The notes: a model not told the origin generated them from the letters alone. A stretch of DNA of 64,000 nucleotides from Salipiger pallidus (GCF_014643635.1 NZ_BMJV01000002.1:62001-126000); one strand, 5' to 3'; numbered from the stretch's first letter, positions 26,278 through 34,400 are shown. Translations and numbers: made by a program.

Positions 26278-27243
26278 TCAAGCGCCGATGGCGCGAGCGA
26301 GCACCGCCGGGTCCACGTTACCGCCAGATATAGTGCAGATCACCGCGTCGCCCTCGATCTCGTTGCCGCGGAAGAGGGCCGCGGCCAGCGCCACCGCGCC
26401 GCCCGGTTCGGCCACCACCTTGAGATGCTTCAGCGCGAGGCCCATGGCCCGCAGCGCCTCGTCCTCGGACACGGCAAGGCCCGGACCGCAGAGGCGCTTC
26501 ATGATCGGGAAGGTCAGGTTGCCCGGCTGAGGTGTCACGATGGCATCGCAAAGGCTGCCCGACAGGGCCGGGTTGCGCTCGATCTCGCCCGAGGCAAGCG
26601 AGCGGCGCACGTCGTCGAAACCCTCCGGTTCGGCCGGGCGCGCCCGCAGGCCCGGTGCCGTCGCCTCGAGCGCCAGCGCGATCCCCGAGGTCAGCCCGCC
26701 GCCGCCGCAGCAGACCAGCACGTCCGCTGTGGTGACGCCAAGCTCGGCCGCCTGCTCGGCGATCTCGAGCCCGCAGGTGCCTTGCCCGGCGATCACCATA
26801 GGCTCGTCGAAGGGCTTGATGAGGGTCAGGCCACGCTCTGCGGCGATGCGCGCGCCGATGGCATCGCGGTCCTCGGTGGCGCGATCATAGGGCACCACCT
26901 CGGCCCCGAGGCCAAGGGTGCCATCCACCTTCGCCTGTGGCGCGTCTGCGGGCATGACGATGACGGCGGGTACCCCGTGCAGCCTTGCGGCGGCAGCGAT
27001 GCCCTGTGCGTGGTTGCCCGAGGAGAACGCGATCACACCGCGCGCGCGGGTGTCGGGATCAAGCGCGGCCACCGCGTTGTAGGCGCCCCGGAACTTGAAG
27101 CTGCCGGTGTGCTGCAGGCACTCGGATTTGACCAGCACGCGGCGGCCTGCAATCTCGTCGAGGAAAGGTGAGGACAGCAAGGGCGTGCGGCGGGCGTGGC
27201 CGGCCAGCCGCCCTGCGGCGGCTTTGATGCTGGCGATATCCAT
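26278..27243 (-). CDS. threonine/serine dehydratase (PLP-dependent)
   Basis: A 321-aa fold-type II PLP enzyme of the threonine dehydratase/serine racemase group. The Schiff-base Lys is in GSFKFRGAYNA at about residue 49, the substrate loop is SSGNHAQG, and the phosphate-binding loop is CCGGGGLTSG. It lacks a regulatory ACT domain, so it is a short catabolic-type enzyme; threonine ammonia-lyase, serine racemase or 3-hydroxyaspartate dehydratase are all possible. Where relatives usually read VEPEGFDD the sequence has RPAEPEGFDD. It is divergent from the DUF1643 gene with 130 bases between and ends against the shared terminator. Confidence 0.88.
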   Translation of the reverse strand: MDIASIKAAAGRLAGHARRTPLLSSPFLDEIAGRRVLVKSECLQHTGSFKFRGAYNAVAALDPDTRARGVIAFSSGNHAQGIAAAARLHGVPAVIVMPADAPQAKVDGTLGLGAEVVPYDRATEDRDAIGARIAAERGLTLIKPFDEPMVIAGQGTCGLEIAEQAAELGVTTADVLVCCGGGGLTSGIALALEATAPGLRARPAEPEGFDDVRRSLASGEIERNPALSGSLCDAIVTPQPGNLTFPIMKRLCGPGLAVSEDEALRAMGLALKHLKVVAEPGGAVALAAALFRGNEIEGDAVICTISGGNVDPAVLARAIGA

Positions 27244-27373
27244 TGGGGCGGGTCCTTCCGGCGGTAGGAGCGAAAACTGGCGGGAACGTGCGCCACTGGC
27301 AGGGGGGTGTCAATCTGCGGCATCCGCTTGGCCACCTTGAAGCCGGCGCGCCAAGACGGCAGAATGGCGGCCC

Positions 27374-27925
27374 ATGATCGAACGCAGCCACCAGTCGGAC
27401 GGCATCCTGTCACGCGCCCTTTATTCCCCGTGCGAACGCTATCGCTACGGATTGGAGCGGCGATGGAGTGATGGGCGGCTGCTGCTGTACGTCATGCTCA
27501 ACCCTTCCACCGCCGATGAGCTTCGCAACGATCCCACCATCGAGCGCTGCCAGCGCCGGGCGGTGCAGCTGGGCTTCGGAGCGCTGCGCATCGCCAACCT
27601 CTTTGCCTGGCGCGCCACGAGGCCCGAGGACCTGCGCCGCACGGATGCCCCCGTCGGTAAAGACAACGATGCCTTGTTGCTTGACTGGCACTGCTCTGCG
27701 GACATGACGCTGGCCGCATGGGGCGTGCACGGGGCCCACATGGGGCGCGGCCCGCAGATGACGCAAACTTTGCCCGGCCCGCTGCATCACCTCGGCCTGA
27801 CCCAAGGAGGCCACCCGCGCCATCCGCTTTACGTGCCCTATGCCACGCGCCCGGTCCCCTGGGAACTGCCGGTCGACGGTAACAATTCGATCAATTGCGC
27901 CCCGCCGGCCTTGGCCCGGAGTTAA
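27374..27925 (+). CDS. DUF1643 domain protein
   Basis: A 183-residue protein of the DUF1643 family, whose core signature LLYVMLNPSTADELRNDPTI followed by ERCQRRA is clear, as are RIANLFAWRATRPEDL and the LHHLGLTQGGHPRHPLYVP segment. Members are widespread in bacteria and phages and have unknown function. The ATG at 27374 is divergent from the dehydratase gene. The C-terminal twenty or so residues (after WELP) are family-atypical. No conserved partner gene is adjacent. Confidence 0.88.
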   Translation: MIERSHQSDGILSRALYSPCERYRYGLERRWSDGRLLLYVMLNPSTADELRNDPTIERCQRRAVQLGFGALRIANLFAWRATRPEDLRRTDAPVGKDNDALLLDWHCSADMTLAAWGVHGAHMGRGPQMTQTLPGPLHHLGLTQGGHPRHPLYVPYATRPVPWELPVDGNNSINCAPPALARS

Positions 27926-28005
27926 CCTTTCAGGGTGATAACCCTTGAACGGATAGGACGCCCGGGCGACCATCCGGCTTTCGCGTTACGTGGTGGGATT
28001 GGCCG

Positions 28006-28974
28006 ATGCTGTGGCTTGCCGGTTTGATGGGGATGATGGTGCTGGGATCGGTTGCGGTCATCGGCACACAGGACGTGTCGGCCGGCGGCGATCTGGACGA
28101 GGATCCCGGTGCCGACCGGGACGGGCCAGACGGACCAGTGGGGGACGCGGCGACGACCGGGCCCACGGGGCAGATCTTCGGCGGAAGTGATGGCGCGGAG
28201 CAGATTGTCGGCAGCGACCGCACGGACGTGATTGCGGGCGCCGAGGGCGACGATCTGATCGACGGACTGGGCGGTGATGATGAGATTCATGGAGGTGACG
28301 GTGCTGATACGCTGATCGGCGGCTCCGGTGCGGACACCCTGCACGGCGGTGCAGGAAGCGACCTGCTGCAAGGGCAGGCCGGGGATGACCATCTTTTCGC
28401 ACATGACGGTGGCGATCGTCTCGACGGTGGCGACGGCGCGGACGAGCTGCAGGGCGGGCTGGGCGATGACGAGCTGACCGGCGGCGTGGGAAACGATGCC
28501 CTTCATGGCCGCGAGGGCGCTGACACGCTGAACGGGGGGGCGGGGAGCGACACGCTTTTCGGAGGCGTGGGCGATGATCTTTTGTCCGGCTCGGGGCCTG
28601 CAACCGATGCAGCCGCGCTCGATTTTCTCAACGCCGGAGACGGGGACGATACGCTTCTGATCGGGGCCGGTGACATTGCCACTGGTGGCGCGGGGGCGGA
28701 CCTCTTTGCACTGGCGCATGAGGCGGCCGGAGGTGATGCAGCGACGTTGATGGATTACGACGGGGCCGAGGATCAGATCGTTGTCATTTTCGACGACAGC
28801 GGTGGCGACGCCGCGCCAGAACTCGACATACGCTCCAGCGACGCGCACGAGGGCATGGCCGAGCTGCTTCTTGATGGCGACGTGATTGCCATGATGCCCG
28901 CCGAAGATGCCCCGCCGCTTGAACAGATCGCCCTGATCGGTCAGAGCGCCGCATCGGAGCTTGGGGCGGCCTGA
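28006..28974 (+). CDS. N-terminally anchored RTX-type calcium-binding repeat protein
   Basis: A 322-residue protein with an N-terminal hydrophobic helix (MLWLAGLMGMMVLGSVAVIG), an acidic linker, and a block of about fourteen RTX nonapeptide repeats (GGxGxDxLx, for example GGSGADTLHGGAGSDLLQG) spanning about residues 60-215. A C-terminal domain of about 100 residues (LADLFAL-like GADLFALAHEAAGGD, then DYDGAEDQIVVIFDD) resembles the end of type I secreted proteins. The repeats bind Ca2+ in a parallel beta roll. Having a leading transmembrane helix is odd for RTX proteins, which are normally secreted by a C-terminal signal; no type I secretion genes are nearby. It may be surface or periplasm anchored. 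Confidence 0.85.
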   Translation: MLWLAGLMGMMVLGSVAVIGTQDVSAGGDLDEDPGADRDGPDGPVGDAATTGPTGQIFGGSDGAEQIVGSDRTDVIAGAEGDDLIDGLGGDDEIHGGDGADTLIGGSGADTLHGGAGSDLLQGQAGDDHLFAHDGGDRLDGGDGADELQGGLGDDELTGGVGNDALHGREGADTLNGGAGSDTLFGGVGDDLLSGSGPATDAAALDFLNAGDGDDTLLIGAGDIATGGAGADLFALAHEAAGGDAATLMDYDGAEDQIVVIFDDSGGDAAPELDIRSSDAHEGMAELLLDGDVIAMMPAEDAPPLEQIALIGQSAASELGAA

Positions 28975-29252
28975 AGGCGGGCTGCTCTATATGGTTGCTG
29001 CCCGACCTGGCCGCCGCCTGACATGCCGTTATCTGATGTGGGGCCTGTCGGGGGGACGGCCTCGGGGAATGGAGAGATTGAAAAGCTGACGTCTTTCCGA
29101 ACCGGAGGTCTTGCGGAACCGCGGCCCTTCTGCGCTGAGGGCTGAGCGACATAGCACTGCCGGAGAGGGGGGCGTCAGGTTCGCCCGCGGGAGGCCTGGG
29201 CATTGGGGTCTGCCGCTACGCCTGTTGCCATTCAATGGCGGTGATGCTGACT

Positions 29253-29364
29253 TCAGTCTCAGTCTCAGTCTCAGTCTCAGTCTCAGTCTCAGTCTCAGTC
29301 TCAGTCTCAGTCTCAGTCTCAGTCTCAGTCTCAGTCTCAGTCTCAGTCTCAGTCTCAGTCTCAG
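29253..29364. repeat. TCAGTC hexanucleotide tandem array (18.7 copies)
   Basis: A perfect tandem array of the six-base unit TCAGTC covers 112 bases with no interruption. It lies about 190 bases upstream of rpsO and 280 bases after the RTX gene. Such long perfect microsatellites are rare in bacteria and usually vary in copy number by slipped-strand mispairing. Confidence 0.95.
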
Positions 29365-29465
29365 CCGGCCCCGTATCCTGAGTGCAAACTTTGCTTGCCC
29401 GCCGAACAAGCAGCCGACCGCAGGTTTTTCTTTCTTCCTGACCGGAATCGCCTTATAGGCGCCTA

Positions 29466-29484
29466 TCCGTCCGTCATGGACGGA
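29466..29484 (+). promoter_or_regulatory. hairpin in the rpsO leader
   Basis: TCCGTCC (29466-29472) and GGACGGA (29478-29484) form a perfect 7-bp hairpin with loop GTCAT, 72 bases before the rpsO start. S15 represses its own translation through leader structures in several bacteria, including an alphaproteobacterium, so this is a candidate S15-binding leader element. The structure is seen; the function is inferred. Confidence 0.4.
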
Positions 29485-29555
29485 GCTCTCCACGGGCCCT
29501 GCTGGACGACATCCCGGCTTGCGCCATCCACACAAACCTTACGAAGGAGACCCCG

Positions 29556-29825
29556 ATGTCGATCACCGTCGAAGAAAAAAACCGCCTGATGAAGGAATAC
29601 GCTACCAAGGAAGGCGACACCGGTTCGCCCGAAGTCCAGGTGGCAATCCTCACCAGCCGTATCACCACCCTGACCGAGCACTTCAAGACCCACAAGAAGG
29701 ACAACCACTCCCGTCGTGGCCTTCTGAAGCTGGTCGCACAGCGCCGCAAACTGCTGGACTACCTCAAGTCCAACGATGAAGGCCGCTACCAGAAGCTGAT
29801 CGCGAGCCTCGGCATCCGCCGCTGA
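29556..29825 (+). CDS. rpsO: 30S ribosomal protein S15
   Basis: The 89-aa primary 16S rRNA-binding protein S15 of the small subunit. The family signature is intact ([17 protein letters not shown], then [20 protein letters not shown] and [17 protein letters not shown]). GAAGGAGA lies seven bases before the ATG. It is followed by a strong terminator, and pnp comes about 1.1 kb downstream; rpsO and pnp are usually adjacent, but here two unknown genes lie between them. A structured leader and a tandem hexanucleotide array lie upstream. Confidence 0.98.
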   Translation: MSITVEEKNRLMKEYATKEGDTGSPEVQVAILTSRITTLTEHFKTHKKDNHSRRGLLKLVAQRRKLLDYLKSNDEGRYQKLIASLGIRR

Positions 29826-29849
29826 TCTCGTCCGGTTTTCGGAATACGG

Positions 29850-29878
29850 AACGCCCGCTCCTCAGGAGCGGGCGTTTT
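29850..29878 (+). terminator. rho-independent terminator after rpsO
   Basis: AACGCCCGCTC (29850-29860) and GAGCGGGCGTT (29866-29876) form an 11-bp stem with a 5-base loop, followed by TTTT and starting 24 bases after the rpsO stop. Confidence 0.9.
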
Positions 29879-29894
29879 GCGTTTCGGGGGCCGC

Positions 29895-30404
29895 TCAGGG
29901 AGTGCCGGCCAGCACCCGGTTGTCGATCAGGAAGTCCATCCCCCGGACCCACGCGATGTCGGTATTGCCCCTGATGTCGGTCTGGTAGAGGGCGATGACC
30001 TCGCCGGTCGCGGCATCGCGTTCCCGCAGGATCACGGTCTGTACCAGCACTGACAGTTTCTGAACGGCGCCGCTGAAAGACCGCTCGGCCCCCACAGCGC
30101 GGGTCAGCCTGGCTTCGCAGGCGTTGCAGGTGAAGACCTCGCCATGCATCCGCAGCTCGGGCCCGAGCTGCGACAGATCCACAAGGCGATAGCGCCCGCT
30201 GTTCACCAGGCGCTGGCGCAAATGATCCGACAGCATGGCGATGCGGGTGTGTTCAACCTCGTTGCGGGCACCGTAGTCCACCTCCTGGCTGAAATTGATG
30301 AAACTCAGGTCAAAGACGGCCACCGGTATTGGATCGGCGATTGCCGGGCCGGAGGCTGCCATGAGCAGGCACATCCATGAACGCATGAGGGTCTTCTTTC
30401 GCAT
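29895..30404 (-). CDS. DUF3280 exported protein
   Basis: A 169-residue protein with a signal peptide (MRKKTLMRSWMCLLMAASGP, cleaved after AIA), then a domain of the DUF3280/DUF2380 type with VAVFDLSFINFSQE, a two-Cys segment (FTCNACEARL), VQKLSVLVQTVILRERDA and the closing DIAWVRGMDFLIDNR. This family is exported and of unknown function, sometimes encoded near quinoprotein dehydrogenases. The ATG at 30404 is preferred because it gives a clean signal peptide; an upstream in-frame start adds fifteen polar residues. It is divergent from a DUF6525-like gene across a region containing a long AT-rich palindrome. Confidence 0.8.
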   Translation of the reverse strand: MRKKTLMRSWMCLLMAASGPAIADPIPVAVFDLSFINFSQEVDYGARNEVEHTRIAMLSDHLRQRLVNSGRYRLVDLSQLGPELRMHGEVFTCNACEARLTRAVGAERSFSGAVQKLSVLVQTVILRERDAATGEVIALYQTDIRGNTDIAWVRGMDFLIDNRVLAGTP

Positions 30405-30478
30405 GTGCCAAGTCTCGCACGGGGCCATCACCTCGTCGTCACAGACCAAGGTATCGGGGCTTGATCACCCTCTTTTTG

Positions 30479-30499
30479 ATACGTTATATCATAACTTAT
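30479..30499. promoter_or_regulatory. 21-bp near-perfect palindrome, Zur-like operator candidate
   Basis: Arms ATACGTTAT and ATAACTTAT flank a central ATC, pairing at eight of nine positions per arm. It stands out as AT-rich in a GC-rich region, sits 18 bases before the start at 30517 and 75 bases from the divergent start at 30404. The core GTTAT-ATC-ATAAC resembles published alphaproteobacterial Zur boxes, but the regulator is inferred only. Confidence 0.6.
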
Positions 30500-30516
30500 T
30501 TGCGAGAGAGGCGGCT

Positions 30517-30768
30517 ATGAGCACAGGGCACAACCGCGGCACCACCAGGCTGAAGCGCAGTCGCCGGGCGGGGTGCCCAATGCAAGGCTACGACCGGCTG
30601 CCACCGCCGTTGCGTGGGTGGATGGCCACCGCCGCGCTACCATGGTCGGCGCGGTCCTGCCTCGCGCTGTGGCAGCGCGCTCTGAAGGAGGGTGCGAGCC
30701 ACCGTGAAGCGCTGGATCGGCTGGATCGTGCCGAAGCCGCGCTGCTCGCCCGCGACGCTGCGCTGTAG
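30517..30768 (+). CDS. DUF6525-like small protein
   Basis: An 83-aa basic N-terminus protein (MSTGHNRGTTRLKRSRRAG, then PMQGYDRLPPPLRGWMATAALPW and SARSCLALWQRALKEG). It resembles the DUF6525 family, small proteins found in Rhodobacteraceae with the RLPPxLRxWLxxAALPWS pattern. Function is unknown. The start at 30517 has GAGAGGCGGCT upstream. It is divergent from the DUF3280 gene and sits immediately downstream of a 21-bp palindrome, so it may be tightly regulated, perhaps by metal. Family assignment is from memory and moderate. Confidence 0.78.
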   Translation: MSTGHNRGTTRLKRSRRAGCPMQGYDRLPPPLRGWMATAALPWSARSCLALWQRALKEGASHREALDRLDRAEAALLARDAAL

Positions 30769-30820
30769 AGGCCGTTCGGGGCGGTTTTTCTTTCAATCGC
30801 CTTCAAAACACTGTATCGCG

Positions 30821-30896
30821 CCCTCATCTGAGACGTGACGCCTCCAGCCCCCGGGCGCGTGCAAGAGGATGAGGGGGCGGCGACAATGGGGTCGCC
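30821..30896 (+). promoter_or_regulatory. structured pnp leader
   Basis: CCCTCATC (30821-30828) can pair with GATGAGGG (30868-30875), and GGCGAC (30879-30884) with GTCGCC (30891-30896). Leader stems cut by RNase III mediate autoregulation of pnp in E. coli, so this may be an equivalent; this is by analogy. Confidence 0.4.
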
Positions 30897-30951
30897 ACGA
30901 CACACGGGAGACGCGGGAGGGCCCGCGAGCGCTCCCTCACAGGATACGCAT

Positions 30952-33090
30952 ATGTTCAACATCTCGAAGAAAAGCATGCAGTGGGGCGAAGAAACCCTCA
31001 CTCTTGAAACGGGCAAGGTTGCCCGTCAGGCCGACGGTTCGGTCATCGCCACTCTTGGCGAGACCTCGGTCATGGCGAACGTGACGTTCGCTAAGGAACC
31101 CAAGCCCGGTCAGGATTTCTTTCCGCTGACCGTCCACTACCAGGAAAAATACTACGCCGCGGGTAAAGTGCCCGGCGGCTTCTTCAAGCGCGAGGCGCGT
31201 CCGACTGAAAAAGAGACGCTGACCGCACGCCTGATCGACCGTCCGATCCGCCCGCTGTTCGTGTCCGGCTTCAAGCATGAAGTGCTGGTCATGTGCACGG
31301 TGCTGTCCCACGACCTTGTCAACGATCCCGACATCGTCGCGATGATCGCAGCCTCCGCAGCGCTGACCATTTCCGGTGTGCCCTTCATGGGCCCGATCGC
31401 CGGTGCCCGCGTCGGCTACGAGGATGGCGAATACGTGCTGAACCCGACCGTCGACGACATGCAGGGGCTGCGCAACAACCCCGACCAGCGTCTCGACCTC
31501 GTGGTCGCCGGCACCAAGGACGCCGTGATGATGGTCGAATCGGAAGCCTACGAGCTGACCGAAGACGAGATGCTGGGCGCCGTGACCTTCGCGCACGAGC
31601 AGATCCAGCCGGTCATCGACCTCATCATCTCGCTGGCCGAAGATGCCGCGAAAGAGCCGTTCGACTTCCAGCCCCCGGATTATTCCGAGCTTTACGGCGT
31701 GGTGAAGGGCCTTGGCGAAGCGCAGATGCGCGATGCCTATGCCATCACCGACAAGCAGCAGCGCGTTGCCGCCGTCTCCGCCGCGAAAGAGGCGATCAAG
31801 GCCCAGCTGAGCGAAGAGCAGCTTGCGGATGCGAACCTCGGCCCGGCGTTGAAGAAGCTCGAATCGACCGTGCTTCGTGCCGACGTGGTCCGCAACAAGC
31901 GCCGCATCGACGGACGTGCACTTGATCAGGTCCGACCGATCGTCGCCGAAACCAAGGTGCTGCCGCGGACCCACGGTTCGTCGCTGTTTACCCGCGGTGA
32001 AACTCAGGGCCTCGTGGTGACCACGCTTGGCACCGGCGATGACGAACAGATCATCGACGCCCTGCACGGCAACTCGCGTAGCAACTTCCTGCTGCACTAC
32101 AACTTCCCGCCGTACTCGGTTGGTGAAGTGGGCCGCGTCGGCTCCCCGGGCCGCCGCGAGATCGGCCACGGCAAGTTGGCATGGCGTGCGCTTCAGGCCG
32201 TGCTGCCTGCGGCAACCGACTTCCCCTACACCATCCGCGTCGTGTCCGAGATCACCGAATCGAACGGCTCGTCCTCGATGGCGTCGGTCTGCGGTGGTTC
32301 GCTGTCCATGATGGACGCGGGCGTTCCGCTGAAGGCGCCGGTGGCCGGTGTGGCCATGGGCCTCGTGCTGGAAGATGACGGCGAATACGCAGTCCTTACC
32401 GACATTCTCGGCGACGAGGATCACCTCGGCGACATGGACTTCAAGGTCGCAGGCACCGAGAACGGCATCACGTCGCTGCAGATGGACATCAAGGTCGCGG
32501 GCATCACCCCCGAGATCATGAAGCAAGCCCTCGCCCAGGCGAAGGCAGGCCGTCTGCACATCCTCGAAGAGATGTCGAAGGCGCTGACCGAGGCCGGCGA
32601 ATTCTCGGTCCACGCTCCGCGCATCGAGACCATGCAGATCCCGACTGACAAGATCCGTGAAGTGATCGGCTCGGGCGGCAAGGTGATCCGCGAGATCGTC
32701 GAAGTGTCGGGTGCCAAGGTCGACATCAACGACGAAGGCATCATCAAGATCGCATCCGCCAACGGCGAGGCCATCCAGAAGGCCTATGACATGATCTACT
32801 CGATCGTTGCAGAGCCGGAAGAGGGCAAGGTGTACAAGGGCAAGGTCGTGAAGATCGTCGATTTCGGCGCCTTCGTGAACTTCTTCGGCAAGCGGGACGG
32901 CCTCGTGCACGTGTCGCAGATCGAGAACCGTCGCCTGAACCACCCCAGCGACGTGCTGAAGGAAGGCCAGGAAGTCTTCGTGAAGCTGCTGGGCTTCGAC
33001 GATCGCGGCAAGGTTCGTCTTGCCATGAAGATGGTCGACCAGGAAACCGGCGAAGAATCCGTCGGCAACAAGGAAGAGACCGCCGACTAA
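30952..33090 (+). CDS. pnp: polyribonucleotide nucleotidyltransferase (PNPase)
   Basis: A 712-residue 3'-5' phosphorolytic exoribonuclease of the RNA degradosome. Two RNase PH domains flank an all-alpha domain; conserved parts include [34 protein letters not shown]-type [34 protein letters not shown], and [13 protein letters not shown] with catalytic Asp residues. A KH domain ([15 protein letters not shown], about residues 563-577) and a C-terminal S1 domain ([22 protein letters not shown]) bind RNA. AGGA lies eight bases before the ATG; an earlier frame through the leader lacks a ribosome site. It is followed by a terminator. Confidence 0.98.
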   Translation: MFNISKKSMQWGEETLTLETGKVARQADGSVIATLGETSVMANVTFAKEPKPGQDFFPLTVHYQEKYYAAGKVPGGFFKREARPTEKETLTARLIDRPIRPLFVSGFKHEVLVMCTVLSHDLVNDPDIVAMIAASAALTISGVPFMGPIAGARVGYEDGEYVLNPTVDDMQGLRNNPDQRLDLVVAGTKDAVMMVESEAYELTEDEMLGAVTFAHEQIQPVIDLIISLAEDAAKEPFDFQPPDYSELYGVVKGLGEAQMRDAYAITDKQQRVAAVSAAKEAIKAQLSEEQLADANLGPALKKLESTVLRADVVRNKRRIDGRALDQVRPIVAETKVLPRTHGSSLFTRGETQGLVVTTLGTGDDEQIIDALHGNSRSNFLLHYNFPPYSVGEVGRVGSPGRREIGHGKLAWRALQAVLPAATDFPYTIRVVSEITESNGSSSMASVCGGSLSMMDAGVPLKAPVAGVAMGLVLEDDGEYAVLTDILGDEDHLGDMDFKVAGTENGITSLQMDIKVAGITPEIMKQALAQAKAGRLHILEEMSKALTEAGEFSVHAPRIETMQIPTDKIREVIGSGGKVIREIVEVSGAKVDINDEGIIKIASANGEAIQKAYDMIYSIVAEPEEGKVYKGKVVKIVDFGAFVNFFGKRDGLVHVSQIENRRLNHPSDVLKEGQEVFVKLLGFDDRGKVRLAMKMVDQETGEESVGNKEETAD

Positions 33091-33114
33091 GGCGTCTCAC
33101 CCTGTTGAAATGCG

Positions 33115-33145
33115 AAACGCCCCGGCCAGTCGGTCGGGGCGTTTT
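33115..33145 (+). terminator. rho-independent terminator after pnp
   Basis: AAACGCCCCG (33115-33124) pairs with CGGGGCGTTT (33135-33144), with further G-C pairs inside around an AGTC loop and T residues at the end, 24 bases past the pnp stop. Confidence 0.9.
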
Positions 33146-33195
33146 CATGTGGCCTGTGCGCTGCGGCGCGCGAGATGCGGCGGTTGCGGGCCCGG

Positions 33196-34005
33196 TCAGT
33201 TCCGGGCCAGCGGTGGCGGCGCGCCCTCGGGGGCGAAAACTACCGAGGTGGTGGCCGCATCGGCCCAGAAACCTTCGAAGAACTCCGCCGGATCTACCCG
33301 TTCGCGCATCTCGTCCGTGAGGGCCAGAAGACCCGCCACGTCATCATAGGCCCAGCTCATCATCATCCCAGGCGCACTGACTGCCGACAGCTTTTCTCCG
33401 GGCAGCTCCGTTGCCGGGTTCAGCCGCGAGAACGACGACACCGGGCAGGGCCGCGACAGATCGCGCCATTCGCTCCAGAGCGTGACGTTGCTGATGCCGA
33501 GCGCCCGGAGATAACGTTCAACGTTCGGCTCGTAGATCGGCGGCAGCACGTCCTCTTCTGGCATGTAGAGGCCGGAGGTGGCGCAATGAGCCACCAGACG
33601 GTCGGCGATGTCGGTATCGTCGGGGTCGAGTTCTTGCGCCGTGACCTCGCGCCAGACGGTGCGTGCGAATTGGTGAAAATCGAAGGCGCCGATCTCCTGC
33701 GCGACGCGGGTCCAGGACACCGGGCTTCCGGTCTGCTTGATGAGATCGCCGAACCCCGGAGGCGCCGCGTTCTCGCGTTCTGGCATGCTGGCATCCATCA
33801 GCTCGGACGGATCGACGGAGAGCCGCATCGGGGACCACGCCGCGCTTTCGGGGGTATAGCCCGGCACCCGGAAGAACGGGTTGAGCACGATGAAGACGTG
33901 ATCGTAGTCGTAGCGCCACCAGTCGAGGATCGGCACGTTCTCGAACGGATGCTCGAGCCTGCGCGGCACGGCGGGCTCGAAATGGTCTTCGGGGTCTTTG
34001 TACAT
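33196..34005 (-). CDS. hypothetical protein, 269 aa
   Basis: A 269-residue soluble protein that I do not recognise. It starts MYKDPEDHFEPAVPRRLEHP, is rich in aromatic and acidic residues (VPILDWWRYDYDHVFIVLNPFFRVPGY, shown here only in part), and has no signal peptide, transmembrane helix or cysteine-rich motif; one HFEP- and several Trp-containing segments recur. Codon use is like the neighbours. AAGGGG lies six bases before the ATG. It is convergent with pnp and lies downstream of a candidate small RNA on the same strand. Such proteins appear to be restricted to relatives of this organism, by impression rather than search. Confidence 0.7.
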   Translation of the reverse strand: MYKDPEDHFEPAVPRRLEHPFENVPILDWWRYDYDHVFIVLNPFFRVPGYTPESAAWSPMRLSVDPSELMDASMPERENAAPPGFGDLIKQTGSPVSWTRVAQEIGAFDFHQFARTVWREVTAQELDPDDTDIADRLVAHCATSGLYMPEEDVLPPIYEPNVERYLRALGISNVTLWSEWRDLSRPCPVSSFSRLNPATELPGEKLSAVSAPGMMMSWAYDDVAGLLALTDEMRERVDPAEFFEGFWADAATTSVVFAPEGAPPPLARN

Positions 34006-34134
34006 CGGCGCCCCTTATCACGTGCGCATACGGCTTGACAGGTGCAACAGCACGGCAAACGCGGCGCATTGCGCTAAAATCGGCGCAGCTTGCGGCGTGA
34101 GACAGCTTTCGGGGGGGGGATTTCAGCGGGGCGG

Positions 34135-34207
34135 AAAAAAAGGCCGGGCACGAAGCCCGGCCAAGTCCAACAGGGAGGTGCATGTGAAACCGCACATGCA
34201 ACGGATA
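34135..34207 (-). ncRNA. candidate small RNA with exposed anti-Shine-Dalgarno stretch
   Basis: On the minus strand a sigma-70-like promoter is followed by about 73 bases with a clear two-stem layout: TGCATGTG and CACATGCA (8-bp stem, 34193-34200 with 34179-34186), a single-stranded CACCTCCCTG-containing linker, then GGCCGGGC and GCCCGGCC (8-bp stem, loop TTCGT, 34142-34162) ending in seven T residues. Promoter, stems and terminator together look like a stand-alone trans-acting sRNA; the CCTCCC stretch could pair with ribosome binding sites, as in the CcsR/cuckoo RNAs of Rhodobacter. It overlaps no convincing gene. Expression is inferred. Confidence 0.65.
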
Positions 34208-34212
34208 GGGGG

Positions 34213-34240
34213 CATATATATCCTGTGTTTCCGCAAGCAA
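34213..34240 (-). promoter_or_regulatory. sigma-70-like promoter for the small RNA
   Basis: Reading minus: TTGCTT (34240-34235), 16-base spacer, TATATG (34218-34213). Transcription would start near 34207, six bases before the first stem of the candidate RNA. Confidence 0.5.
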
Positions 34241-34400
34241 TGTGCAACTTGGCCGCAGGCGATCACGAGATCGGGTTTTCCCGTAGGATCGGCAAGAACA
34301 TGCCTTCGGAACTTCGCGCGGAGCGACGTGTTGAGGTGACAGAGGCGGCCCATCGCGTCGCCACGCCCCTTTTTCCGAATTCCCGACACGCGAGGCCTCC

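Larger units (their letters stand above)
28975..29555. other. 581-base intergenic region upstream of rpsO
   Basis: The region lies between the RTX gene and rpsO. It contains the TCAGTC hexanucleotide array (29253-29364) and the presumed rpsO leader with a small hairpin (29466-29484). Frames reading Ser-Leu or Arg-Leu repeats across it are products of the array. I do not see a clear -35/-10 pair. Confidence 0.55.

Noticed and set aside
29253-29364. Possible CRISPR array
   Set aside because: Units are contiguous six-base repeats without spacers.
29029-29535. Ser-Leu (plus) and Arg-Leu (minus) repeat proteins across the hexanucleotide array
   Set aside because: They are translations of the TCAGTC array and have no ribosome site or flanking conserved domain.
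30937-32943. 668-codon minus-strand frame opposite pnp
   Set aside because: A shadow of pnp codon bias; His/Asp/Val-rich low-quality sequence with no ribosome site or family match.
34179-34339. GTG-started 51-codon frame (MKPHMQRIGG...) with GGGAGG upstream on the plus strand
   Set aside because: Composition is not gene-like and the same bases make a better small RNA on the minus strand; kept only as an alternative.
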